From positions 1 through 37,128 of the forward strand of contig JAPKBO010000011.1 in NCBI GenBank assembly GCA_028823395.1: DNA of 37,128 nucleotides, given 5' to 3'. The stretch's first letter is position 1, and every line of letters begins with the position of its first letter. The DNA comes from Planctomycetota bacterium (GTDB taxonomy: Bacteria; Planctomycetota; UBA1135; GCA-002686595). Positions 27,746-37,046 of the stretch are shown here, in pieces. The notes beneath the pieces are model-generated. The model saw only the letters and a list, made by a program, of their open reading frames with translations, was not told the origin of the DNA and did no database searches. A program made the translations under genes and the position numbers.

Positions 27746-30049
27746 TCAGTCCAGGAGGTCGAGGAGTTCCTGAGCCTGTCCCGCGGGATTCTTGGTCTCA
27801 ATGGAGTGCTCCACGAGGCCATCGGGGCCGATCACAAAGGTCAGGCGTGCGGAGTATTTGGCGTCGTCTTGGGCACAGGCACCGTAGGCCAACGCCAGTT
27901 CTCGGCTCTCATCACTCAGAAGCGGAAATTCGAATCCATTCTTCTCCGCGAACGCGCGATTGGCCTTGGGGGAGTCAAAAGACACGCCCAGGATCTGAAT
28001 ATTGCGCTCAGCGTATTGCGGGGTTCGATCACGGAACCCCTGGCCTTGGGCTGTTCACCCAGGGGTACTGGCCTTTGGATAGAACCAAAGGATGTAGCGT
28101 TGGCCCACGAAGTCCGAAGAGCTGCGTTGCACACCCTGGTCGTCCGTCAAGGAGAACGCGGGAGCAGTTTTTCCAGGCGGCATGATTGAAGAGCCTTTGC
28201 TGGGAATCCAGCGCGTGACGAATCGGGGCAGCATGGCGTCCACCTTAGCAAGTCGGAGCCCAGGCGAGTCGATCTTCCCGACCACCCGGCCCAGGGAGAG
28301 ACTCAGGGTCCGGGGAGGCAGGCACAACTTGTCGTCGCAGACCTGAAATTCAAGTTGCACGCCCACTTCCTCGTCAGTCTCCGCCAGGAGGCGCAATTCG
28401 CAGGTAAATTCGGCTTGATCCAGGAACCAGGTCCCGGCCTCGCCCGAGGGATCGGGAAAGCCCTTGGACGCACACTGCCAGCCACGGATCACCTGCACCC
28501 CGGCGGGGAGGTCCAGAGAAGGTTGCATGGGGACGTACCCGCTGGCTGCGGGCACCGTCTTGTAGGTATGCCAACCGTCCTCGATGGTGAGTCGAGCGCG
28601 GACGCGAATAACGGATGCGTCCTGCTGCAGGGGGGTTGCGAAGAGCTCGAGTTTGGTGGGGCCGAACTCCTCATGGTCGACCGGGCGCCTGACCAAAGCA
28701 GACGCCTCGACCTGCCCCGCAGCACTCTGCCCCGTCTGGGACTTGCGCAGGTAGAGCCAAACCCACCCATGGATGTGGCTCTTCTTGCGTTCGAATTCAT
28801 GCATCTGCGCGGCCAACGGGTCTAATTTCTCTCGAGCGGCGGCACAGCGGGCCAGAACCTCTTCGGGAATCCCTCCGGGCTTGCCCACGTAGCTGTTACG
28901 CACTTCGACTTCGGCCCAGTAGGCGTCCCGGGCCGCGTCGTGGGCGGGCTGCAGAGCCGCCTTCCTTGCCACCTCGGCCTCGGTCAAGGGAGACAGGGTC
29001 TCGTACAGCCACTGCACGTCTCCCACAAGCAAATCCATCCGACCATCTCCGTTCCAATCGGTCACGTGCACCTTGGTTCGCGACCCAGGTCCGGACGGCC
29101 CCTCGGACTCCTTGCGCTCTTCGTAGTCACGTGCCTCCACGAGGGTCGCGGCGACACCATAGGAAGGGGCGTTGTTGGCCCCGAGGTTGCGGTGCCAACG
29201 AACGCCACCAGATTCGCTGCCGACGATGAGATCGCGGAGCCCATCACCATCCCAGTCTGCATGGTGCGCGTTGGACCCTTCGATTTTCTCACCCTTGGCG
29301 GTGAGCAGACGTGTCGGTTCGGAGGCCCAACTAGGCGTGGAGCGCGACCCTTCGTTCGTGACCACAAACACTCCTGAGGTGCGGGTACCGATAACCAGGT
29401 CCAGATCCCCGTCCGCATCCATGTCGAGCGCCTCAGGTGTGACCGATGTGCCCGTCCCGAGAGGGGTGCCCTCAGCATTCATGAGGTACTGCCCCGCTAG
29501 GTACTCACCGGTCTTCCCTCGCTCAAAGAGATAGATTTCCCCCGTGTAGGAGCCCGACAAGATGTCCAGGTCTCCGTCAGCGTCGTAGTCCACGAACTGT
29601 GGACAGAAGCTGATGCATCACGTGGTCGGGATGGAGGCATCCTCTTTCCCGGCCCGCAAGTATTTAAAGTCCTCGAACTGCGGAGCGTTGGCACTGCCCA
29701 CGTTGCGGTAGATGCGCAGCTTGCCCTGCGTGAAGGAGTCGCGAGCGAATCCCCCCAGGTCCTCGGGCAGTCGCTCGCCCGGAAAGGTGTCGGTGCCGAA
29801 CTCCCCCACCAGAAGATCGCGCAGGCCATCCCCGTCCATGTCGATCATCAGGGGCGCGGCGTGCCCCACGGTAACGTCGATGGGCTCCCCTCCCGCCGAG
29901 AGGCGCACGGGGGGATGGAGTTCGCTTGCCTCCGGCTGCTGGCCGAGACCTGGGCCCTGGAGACCAACAAGGGCAGCTACTGAGAGGCACATCCGCCAGG
30001 TGCGGGAAGCGGGAGCGACCCCACCGTCCAAAACGAATCGATGTTGCAT
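27746..30049 (-). CDS. Predicted di-selenocysteine selenoprotein: signal peptide, five VCBS/FG-GAP-type repeats, DsbD N-terminal-like domain, Bcp-type peroxiredoxin; two in-frame TGA codons (29618-29620 and 28055-28057)
   Basis: ORF-track pieces 29618..30049, 28055..29593 and 27746..27985 share one frame (offsets divisible by 3). Junctions read ASIPTT-U-CISFCPQFVDYDADGDLDIL and FYPKASTPG-U-TAQGQGFRDRTPQYAERNIQILGVSFDSPKANRAFAEKNGFEFPLLSDE. Confidence 0.8.
28020..28040 (-). promoter_or_regulatory. Candidate bacterial SECIS hairpin downstream of the peroxiredoxin TGA
   Basis: Minus strand: TGA-ACAGCCCAAGGCCA-GGGGTTC-CGTGATC-GAACCCC; 14 nt spacer, perfect 7 bp stem, 7 nt loop containing GU. Confidence 0.75.
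29588..29604 (-). promoter_or_regulatory. Candidate bacterial SECIS hairpin downstream of the VCBS TGA
   Basis: Minus strand: TGA-TGCATCAGCTTCT-GTCCAC-AGTTC-GTGGAC; 13 nt spacer, perfect 6 bp stem, 5 nt loop containing GU. Confidence 0.7.
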
Positions 30050-30096
30050 GACCCCAGCCTACATAACCCCAAGCCGTTCAACTCTCCTTAGCTACG

Positions 30097-30114
30097 CCCC
30101 CCCCCACACACACA
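30097..30114 (+). repeat. Homopolymer/dinucleotide tract C9(AC)n in the divergent intergenic region
   Basis: Read directly: ccccccccc acacacaca. Confidence 0.8.
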
Positions 30115-30173
30115 GCGGGGTCCTGGTGAATCTCCGATGGGTGCGCGCCAGCTAAGCGAGTAAGCTCGGGCCC

Positions 30174-32627
30174 ATGGTCCTAGTCCCCGCCCTGCTCCTG
30201 CTGCCGCTGGCCTCCCCGCCCCAGGACTCGCTAGCCGAGCACGCTCTCTTCAGCCGCCTGACCCTGGAAGAGGTCCCCTGCCACGGGTCCGTCCGCCTCC
30301 TCCTCCAGGCTCCCAGGCGCGCCGACCCGGAACATACGGCGTCCGTGACCGAGCTGTACGGCCCTTGGATCGAAGCCGCGGCCAGCGCCATCGAAAACGA
30401 GTACGGCATCCCCAACCGGCTGCAGAGCCAAGCCAAGGAACCCTTGGACGTTGTGGTCCTCGGCTCAAGCCCCAGCTACAAGAACGCTCAACGCTACGTA
30501 CCGCATCCAACGGATGACTTCGAGAAGGCCGTCTTCGTGGAGCCTCCCGGAATCGTCACGACACGTTGGGACCGATCCCTGAAACGAGCTCCGGCGCACG
30601 AGCTACGCATACCCACCTTGCGGCTTGCCACACGCGAGCTCCTCAAGGCCTACCAGGCGGTGGATACTCCTCTTGAGCCATGGCTACTAGCAGGCATCCC
30701 GGCCTTCATCGCTAACCACGGGCCGGATGCTACCCCCCAGGATCTGGCGCACCCCGCTCCCTGGGCAGCCGCGCTGGATCGACTTCGCACCCTCGCCGAC
30801 AACGAAGAGCGCCGAGAGAAATTCCTCATCCCGCTGGCTGAGTTGATTGACTGCCCGGGGCCGAAGGAGGCTGCCGAGCTGGGACGGAAGCACGCCAAGT
30901 GGGCAGACGTCAAAATCGGCTACCACCCCTACGATCTGCCCGGCAGTGGGATTTTCACCGAACAGGCAGCCCTCTGGATCCACTTCTTCCACCAAGGCCG
31001 CGCGGGACGCTACCAAGAACCCTTCCGCCACTATGTGGCCAAGGCCCTGCATGCGAGCGGCGGCAGCGAAGGACTAATCCTCACGCTCGGCCTGAACCAG
31101 CTTGATGAATTGGAGACTCCGTTCCTGGCCCACATGGACATGCTTATGGGCGGCAACATGATCGCCCTGCCGGAAATCGAGCTCGCACCCCGAGCGAAGA
31201 TCCACCATGAGGGGATCATTCCCGAGCGGATCGGCTTGGACGCATTGCGCATTGCAGCGCTGGCGCTTGCGGTCGACGGAGACCTAGAAGGTGCCATCAT
31301 GGAACTGGAGAAGGCCGCGCTGGAGAGCACCGATCCGGCCCTCCGCAAGGGGCTCCTGGAGGAACAAATGCGGTTGATGCAAGCCCAGGACATGCGCCGC
31401 AAGTTCATCGCCTCGCTGCTCGAATCCTCGCAAAAACTACGCCTCACACGCGGAGAAGAGAGCGTGAGCGTGGTGCTTGCTGACGTCTCTGACGACACCC
31501 TCCACTTCAAGCCCTCCCGCACGGACATTAAACAGCTACCCATCGGCCAGCTCGTGCCGGGGGACGTGGTGCGCTCCATGGGCAATCGCGCTGGAGACTA
31601 CGGGCCCGGATGGGTCGCGGCGTACCTTGCTCTTCTAGACCAAGATGAGCGCTGGGATCGAAAGTTCGACCGTGAAGCGGAGGGTGCGGCAGAATTGGAG
31701 CAGGCTATTGAAGAAGGACTGACCGAGCGGATTCAGGCCGCCCACCTACAGGCTCACCTGCATACTCTTGCCTCCACGGCCGCACCGACGGCCCCCTTCG
31801 AAGCCGAGGCGCTCCTGGTCCTCTGCCGCGAGGCGACGGAGATGGACCGCTCGAGCCCTCTGGCTGCAGGCCTGTGGAATTCCGCGCAACCCGCCCTGGC
31901 CGAGGTGGCTGGTTCCTGCTGGGCCTTCCTATTCGACCGCGCCGGCGCCGAGGGGCTCGTCACGGTCCCCATCCGGCCACTAGAAGATGGCCTTATTCGA
32001 CTGACCTACGATTTCAACGAGCCCTCCGAAATCGACGATTTCGCCCCCGCAGGGGACTACCTTCTCGAGCGTAGCCAGGATCTCTTCCGGTTGGATAGTC
32101 CGGCGAGCACTCTGGCCGTGGCGGGTGGTGAATGGCGCGGGCGCGGCCACGCGGCCTTCCGCCACCCTCTCGTGCTACAGCCACCTCTGCGCGTTCGCTA
32201 TGAGTTGGTCTACGGTCGGGCGCGCCCCGGCAAGGGCCTTAATTCCACCATTTTCGTGGGCATCTGCGACGACGGCAAGGGCAACTACGTGGGCGCCTGG
32301 GATCTCTTTGACCTAGAGGCCATCGACATTCCAAGCGGTCAGATAGAGATGGACTATGAAAAGGGTGAGCGCTCCCTCAAGCCAGCGAAAGCCTACTCCG
32401 TTGAGCTGCGACACGATGGGACCCACGCCGAGCTGTGGGTCGATGGTAAGTCCAAGAAGAAGGTCGCTGCCGACGCGCGTACCAGTGGGGCGCTGATCCT
32501 GGTGGTGCACTCCGAGGTGACCGTGGCGATCCGGCGCCTGGAAATCGAAGGTAAACTGGACCCCGAAGCCATGGGATCTGCACGTGAATTGTGGGTCGCC
32601 GGACAGGTGCGGGGAATGGGCCTATGA
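30174..32627 (+). CDS. Large secreted hypothetical protein
   Basis: 817 aa with hydrophobic N-terminus MVLVPALLLLPLASPP; C-terminal part looks like a beta-sandwich (FVGICDDGKGNYVGAWDLFDLEAIDIPSGQIEMDYEKGE...). Stop overlaps the sulfatase start (ATGA). Confidence 0.7.
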   Translation: MVLVPALLLLPLASPPQDSLAEHALFSRLTLEEVPCHGSVRLLLQAPRRADPEHTASVTELYGPWIEAAASAIENEYGIPNRLQSQAKEPLDVVVLGSSPSYKNAQRYVPHPTDDFEKAVFVEPPGIVTTRWDRSLKRAPAHELRIPTLRLATRELLKAYQAVDTPLEPWLLAGIPAFIANHGPDATPQDLAHPAPWAAALDRLRTLADNEERREKFLIPLAELIDCPGPKEAAELGRKHAKWADVKIGYHPYDLPGSGIFTEQAALWIHFFHQGRAGRYQEPFRHYVAKALHASGGSEGLILTLGLNQLDELETPFLAHMDMLMGGNMIALPEIELAPRAKIHHEGIIPERIGLDALRIAALALAVDGDLEGAIMELEKAALESTDPALRKGLLEEQMRLMQAQDMRRKFIASLLESSQKLRLTRGEESVSVVLADVSDDTLHFKPSRTDIKQLPIGQLVPGDVVRSMGNRAGDYGPGWVAAYLALLDQDERWDRKFDREAEGAAELEQAIEEGLTERIQAAHLQAHLHTLASTAAPTAPFEAEALLVLCREATEMDRSSPLAAGLWNSAQPALAEVAGSCWAFLFDRAGAEGLVTVPIRPLEDGLIRLTYDFNEPSEIDDFAPAGDYLLERSQDLFRLDSPASTLAVAGGEWRGRGHAAFRHPLVLQPPLRVRYELVYGRARPGKGLNSTIFVGICDDGKGNYVGAWDLFDLEAIDIPSGQIEMDYEKGERSLKPAKAYSVELRHDGTHAELWVDGKSKKKVAADARTSGALILVVHSEVTVAIRRLEIEGKLDPEAMGSARELWVAGQVRGMGL

Positions 32628-34075
32628 GGTCTGTGCTCATCGCTCTGGCAACGCTCTGTACCTGCGTGGCCACGCTTTCACAGGCCATGGCCCGGGGAGA
32701 GGAGCGCCCGCCCAACGTCCTGTTCATCATCTCCGATGACCTGACCGCCAGCGCCCTGTCGTGCTACGGCAACAGCCAATGCAAGACCCCGGCCATCGAC
32801 GCCCTGGCCGAGCGAGGTACGCGGTTCACCCGGGCCTACTGCCAATATTCGGTCTGCGGCCCGTCGCGCGCCTCCATGATGTCGGGACTGTATCCCGAGA
32901 CCCTCGAGATCATGAACAACAACGCGTCGTCGAAAATCAACAAGAACCTGGGTAAGCGGGCGACCCTCGGGCAGGCCTTCAAGCGCCACAACTATCTCTC
33001 GGTGCGCGTCAGCAAGATCTACCACATGCTCATCCCCGGAGACATCACCAATGGAGTTCACGGTGCGGACCATCCGGGATCCTGGACCGAGCGTCACAGT
33101 TTTCAAGCGCCCGAATGGGGCAGCGTCGGTGCGCACGAACACCTGAGCAACGAAACCCTCGTCACGAAGGGCAAGAACAAACACTACGCGCTGGGCTTCG
33201 GCACAGCGTTCTACGTGGTGAAAGCCGAGGGAGATGGTGCAAACCAAATTGACGTTCAGGCGACGGACAAGGCCATCGAGATCCTCGCCCGCGAGCATGC
33301 GTCCCCCTTCTTCCTGGCTCTGGGCCTAGTGCGGCCCCACGTCCCTCTGGTGGCACCGGCCGACTACTTCAAGCCTTATCCGGAAGCCAAAATGCGCCTC
33401 CCTGTGACCCCCGAGGGCGACTGGGATGACATCCCACTCGCGGGTCGGCCCAGGACTTCCGAGAGATCGGGGCTCGACAGCCAAGGGAAGAAACGCAAGG
33501 TACTGCAGGCCTACTACGCTTCGGTTTCGTTCATGGATGCCCAAGTAGGTCGTGTCCTGAAGGCCCTTGATGATTTGGGCCTGCGCGACAACACGATCGT
33601 GGTGTTCACCTCTGACCATGGCTACCACCTGGGCGAGCACGAGTTTTGGCAGAAGGCGAGCCTGCACGAGGAGTCCGCGCGTATCCCGTTGATTATCGCC
33701 GCCCCAGGCAAGCGCCCTGCCGTCTGCTCCAGCCTCGCTCAGTTGATCGACCTCTACCCCACCCTGGGCGAGATGTGTGGACTAGAGGTTCAGGATCACC
33801 TACAGGGAAGAAGTCTGGCCCCCATGCTGGACGACCCCCAGGCCCGCATCCACGAGTTCGTCCACTGCGCCGGCGGCAGACAACCCAATGTCAGCCACCT
33901 CATTCGCACCGAACGCCACGCCTACATGGCCTGGGCCAATGGCACGGCAGAACTCTACGACATGGACGCCGACCCGAAGCAATTCACCAACCTGACCGAA
34001 GCCGAGGGCAGCGGAGAGGTCCTCGCCACCCTCAAAGGTCATCTAAAGTCTCATCTGGAGCAGGTAGCCCACTAG
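32624..34075 (+). CDS. Secreted sulfatase (iduronate-2-sulfatase-like)
   Basis: PNVLFIISDDLTASALSCYGNSQCKTPAIDALAERGTRFTRAYCQYSVCGPSRASMMSGLYP (C-x-P-S-R formylglycine motif), FTSDHGYHLGEHEFWQKASLHEESARIPLII. Confidence 0.93.
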   Translation: MRSVLIALATLCTCVATLSQAMARGEERPPNVLFIISDDLTASALSCYGNSQCKTPAIDALAERGTRFTRAYCQYSVCGPSRASMMSGLYPETLEIMNNNASSKINKNLGKRATLGQAFKRHNYLSVRVSKIYHMLIPGDITNGVHGADHPGSWTERHSFQAPEWGSVGAHEHLSNETLVTKGKNKHYALGFGTAFYVVKAEGDGANQIDVQATDKAIEILAREHASPFFLALGLVRPHVPLVAPADYFKPYPEAKMRLPVTPEGDWDDIPLAGRPRTSERSGLDSQGKKRKVLQAYYASVSFMDAQVGRVLKALDDLGLRDNTIVVFTSDHGYHLGEHEFWQKASLHEESARIPLIIAAPGKRPAVCSSLAQLIDLYPTLGEMCGLEVQDHLQGRSLAPMLDDPQARIHEFVHCAGGRQPNVSHLIRTERHAYMAWANGTAELYDMDADPKQFTNLTEAEGSGEVLATLKGHLKSHLEQVAH

Positions 34076-34096
34076 GGCATCGGGTAGGTTCACGCC

Positions 34097-36826
34097 ATGC
34101 CCTCCGCACCGCGCCCGCGCCTATTCCTGCTCGACGGCACCGCCCTCGCCTATCGCGCCCACTTCGCCCTGGCTCGCAGTGGGCTGACCTCTATGGACGG
34201 CAAGCCCACGGGAGCGGCTTACGGGTTCACCATGACCCTGCGACGAATACTGGAGCAGGAAAAGCCCGACGCCATCGCGGTGGCTCTCGACCCCAAGGGC
34301 CCGACCTTTCGGCACAAGCAATACGCCGAGTACAAAGCCACGCGCGAAAAGGCACCCGAGGAGATGGTTGCCCAACTCGACGACATCCGGAACATCGTGC
34401 GCGCACATGGAATCCCGATCTTCGAGGTACCGGGATTCGAGGCCGATGACGTCATCGGAACCCTCACGGTGCAAGCCGAAGCAGCAGGTTACGAGGTCCT
34501 GCTCGTCACGGGTGACAAGGACCTGATGCAACTCGTCGGCGATCACGTGCGCCTCTACAACATCTTCAAGCGTGACGAAGATCTCGTCATGGAAGGCATC
34601 GAAGAAGTTTATGCCAAGTTCGGGACCACCCCAGATCACATCATCGACGTGCTCGCGATCATGGGCGATGCGTCCGACAACGTGCCCGGAGTAAAGGGAA
34701 TAGGCGAGAAGGGCGCGGCTAAGCTGATCGCTCAGTTCGGAAGCGTTGCGGGTGTGTTGGAGAATCTAGATCAGGTCAAGGGCAAGGCACGCGAGTACAT
34801 CGAACGCGACCGTGAGCAGCTCCTGATGTCGCTGGAGCTCGTGACAATCGATACGAACATGGCCTTGGACCCGGGGATCGAGGCCGTGGGCCCAGCCCAA
34901 CCCGACAAGGAAGCGCTAATCGAAATCTTCACGGCCCTGGATTTCCAGGCCTTACGCAAGCGCGTGGCCGGGACTGGGGCCAAGGCTTCCAGCGATCGAG
35001 ACTATGTGACCATCCAGGACGAGGAAGGCCTCGCGGCAATGGAAGCCGAGTTACGCGCCGCCGGGACTTTTGCATGGGATTCTGAGACCACGGGCCTCGA
35101 CTCCCTGCAGGTGGACATCGTGGGGCTCTCCTTCAGCGCCAAGGCAGGCCGCGCCTTCTACGTACCGTTCAACGCTACCCCACCCGTCCTGGAAGGCGGA
35201 GCCACGGCGATCTTGGAGCGCCTAACCCCCCTACTGACGGATCTGGACCTGAAGCGCATCGGGCAGAACCACAAGTACGACGCCCTAGTTCTGGCAGGAC
35301 ACGGCGTCGACGTCCCGCCTCCCTTCTTCGACACCATGGTGGCCAGCTACTGTGTGGCAGGAGCCACACGACGCCACGGCTTGGACGATCTGGCCCTGCA
35401 TTACTTCAACCTGGCGAAGATTCCCACGTCGGATCTGATAGGCAAGGGCAAAAACCAGATCACCATGGCCGAGGTTCCCGTCGAGCAGGTGGCGGAGTAC
35501 GCCTGCGAGGACGCCGACGTGACCTGGCAGCTTTTCCAGATCTTGGACAAGGAACTAGATGAGGTCGAGGCGCGCAGCCTGTTCGAAGACCTGGAGATGA
35601 AGCTCGTACCTGTGCTGACAGCCATGGAACGCCGCGGCATCACGCTGAACACCACCCTGATCGAAGACATGTCTTCGGGCCTGAGCGCGGACATTGTCTC
35701 GGCGGAAGAGGATGTACGGGAGATTGCCGGCGAACCCGGTCTCAACCTGGGCAGTCCCAAGGCTCTCGGTGCCGTGCTCTTCGAGAAACTGCGCATCCAG
35801 GACGAGGCCGGCGTCAAACGGCCCAAGCGCACCAAGACGGGCTTCGCCACCGACCACGGCACTCTCACTCAGCACTACGCGCGCGTCCCCATCGTCAAGC
35901 GCCTACTCGAGTATCGCGCGGTCGCCAAACTCAAGAACACCTACGTGGACACCCTACCGGGATTCGTCAACCCGTCCACGGGTCGCGTCCACTGTCACTT
36001 GAGCCAAACCACCGCCGCCACCGGGCGCCTAGCCTCCAGCAGTCCGAACCTGCAAAACATTCCCGTGCGCACCGAGCGCGGTCGCAAGCTTCGCGAGGCC
36101 TTCATCCCACGCGCCGACGACGACATGGGCGAGTGGCTTATCCTGGCCGCCGACTACAGCCAGGTCGAGTTGCGCATCATGGCTCACCTCTCAGGCGATC
36201 CGGGTCTCAAGGATGCCTTCGAGAAAGGCCAGGACATCCACGCCTCGACCGCCCAGGTGGTGTTCAACGTGGGGCCCGAGGACGTGGATCGCGCCATGCG
36301 CTCCCAAGCCAAGGCCATCAACTTTGGGCTGCTCTACGGCATGGGCCCCCAACGCCTGGCGCGCGAGACGGGCCTGACCCTGCTCGAGGCCCAGTCTTTC
36401 ATCCAGCGTTACTTCGCTGCTTTCCCGCGTGTACGCGAGTGGATCGACGCCACCCTGGAGGGCGCGCGGGAGAATGGCTACGTGGAGACCCTGCTCGGTC
36501 GCAGGCGCACGATCCCCGACATCAACTCTGAGAACCAGCGCGCCCGGGCCTTTGCCGAAAATGCTGCGGTCAACACCCCCGTCCAAGGCTCGGCCGCAGA
36601 TGTGATCAAGCTGGCCATGATCGGACTGGAAGAGCGCCTGGCGGCCTCGGATCTGGCCGGTGAGATGCTCCTGCAGGTGCACGACGAACTCCTGCTGGAG
36701 GTTCCGGCATCCGAACTCGAGGCGTCCACCGACATGGTGCGGGAGTGCATGGAGCACGCCATCGACCTGGACGTACCCCTTAAAGTCGAGTTCGGCTCGG
36801 GCCGTAACTGGCTGGAAGCGCACTAG
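34097..36826 (+). CDS. polA: DNA polymerase I with 5' nuclease and 3'-5' exonuclease domains
   Basis: LFLLDGTALAYRAHFAL; WDSETTGLDSLQ; LAADYSQVELRIMAHLSGD; AKAINFGLLYGMGPQRLARE; LLQVHDELLLEVP. Confidence 0.97.
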   Translation: MPSAPRPRLFLLDGTALAYRAHFALARSGLTSMDGKPTGAAYGFTMTLRRILEQEKPDAIAVALDPKGPTFRHKQYAEYKATREKAPEEMVAQLDDIRNIVRAHGIPIFEVPGFEADDVIGTLTVQAEAAGYEVLLVTGDKDLMQLVGDHVRLYNIFKRDEDLVMEGIEEVYAKFGTTPDHIIDVLAIMGDASDNVPGVKGIGEKGAAKLIAQFGSVAGVLENLDQVKGKAREYIERDREQLLMSLELVTIDTNMALDPGIEAVGPAQPDKEALIEIFTALDFQALRKRVAGTGAKASSDRDYVTIQDEEGLAAMEAELRAAGTFAWDSETTGLDSLQVDIVGLSFSAKAGRAFYVPFNATPPVLEGGATAILERLTPLLTDLDLKRIGQNHKYDALVLAGHGVDVPPPFFDTMVASYCVAGATRRHGLDDLALHYFNLAKIPTSDLIGKGKNQITMAEVPVEQVAEYACEDADVTWQLFQILDKELDEVEARSLFEDLEMKLVPVLTAMERRGITLNTTLIEDMSSGLSADIVSAEEDVREIAGEPGLNLGSPKALGAVLFEKLRIQDEAGVKRPKRTKTGFATDHGTLTQHYARVPIVKRLLEYRAVAKLKNTYVDTLPGFVNPSTGRVHCHLSQTTAATGRLASSSPNLQNIPVRTERGRKLREAFIPRADDDMGEWLILAADYSQVELRIMAHLSGDPGLKDAFEKGQDIHASTAQVVFNVGPEDVDRAMRSQAKAINFGLLYGMGPQRLARETGLTLLEAQSFIQRYFAAFPRVREWIDATLEGARENGYVETLLGRRRTIPDINSENQRARAFAENAAVNTPVQGSAADVIKLAMIGLEERLAASDLAGEMLLQVHDELLLEVPASELEASTDMVRECMEHAIDLDVPLKVEFGSGRNWLEAH

Positions 36827-37046
36827 GGGTTACAAGATCGAATTCAGGGGCCGCTGGCCCCTGCCAAGTGTCCCAAATTGACCCCTAGACGATTCCCGTG
36901 ACGGGCACTCGGGGCCATGCTATCCTTGGGCCTCGCCCCCTTGCGTTAGGCCCTCCCTACCGGGCATTCTCTTGGGTTCACGAGCGGAGCCACATGGCCC
37001 GCACTTCACGACCAAATTTCCGACCTCCCCGCCTTCATCCTCTCCC

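Noticed and set aside
27280-28185. 301 aa plus-strand ORF over the Rieske and peroxiredoxin genes
   Set aside because: Antisense shadow; the minus strand encodes recognisable Rieske and peroxiredoxin motifs.
27746-30049. Genome-wide reassignment of TGA (for example to Trp or Gly) as the explanation for the in-frame TGAs
   Set aside because: Several intact genes in the window end properly at TGA (e.g. 9115-9117, 25133-25135, 2050-2052 minus), and Trp/Gly would not fit the TPGCT catalytic position.
27746-30049. Ordinary pseudogene with two nonsense mutations
   Set aside because: Both TGAs fall at redox-Cys positions, both have SECIS-like hairpins at the right offset, and the frame is preserved through all domains. 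Not formally excluded without finding sel genes.
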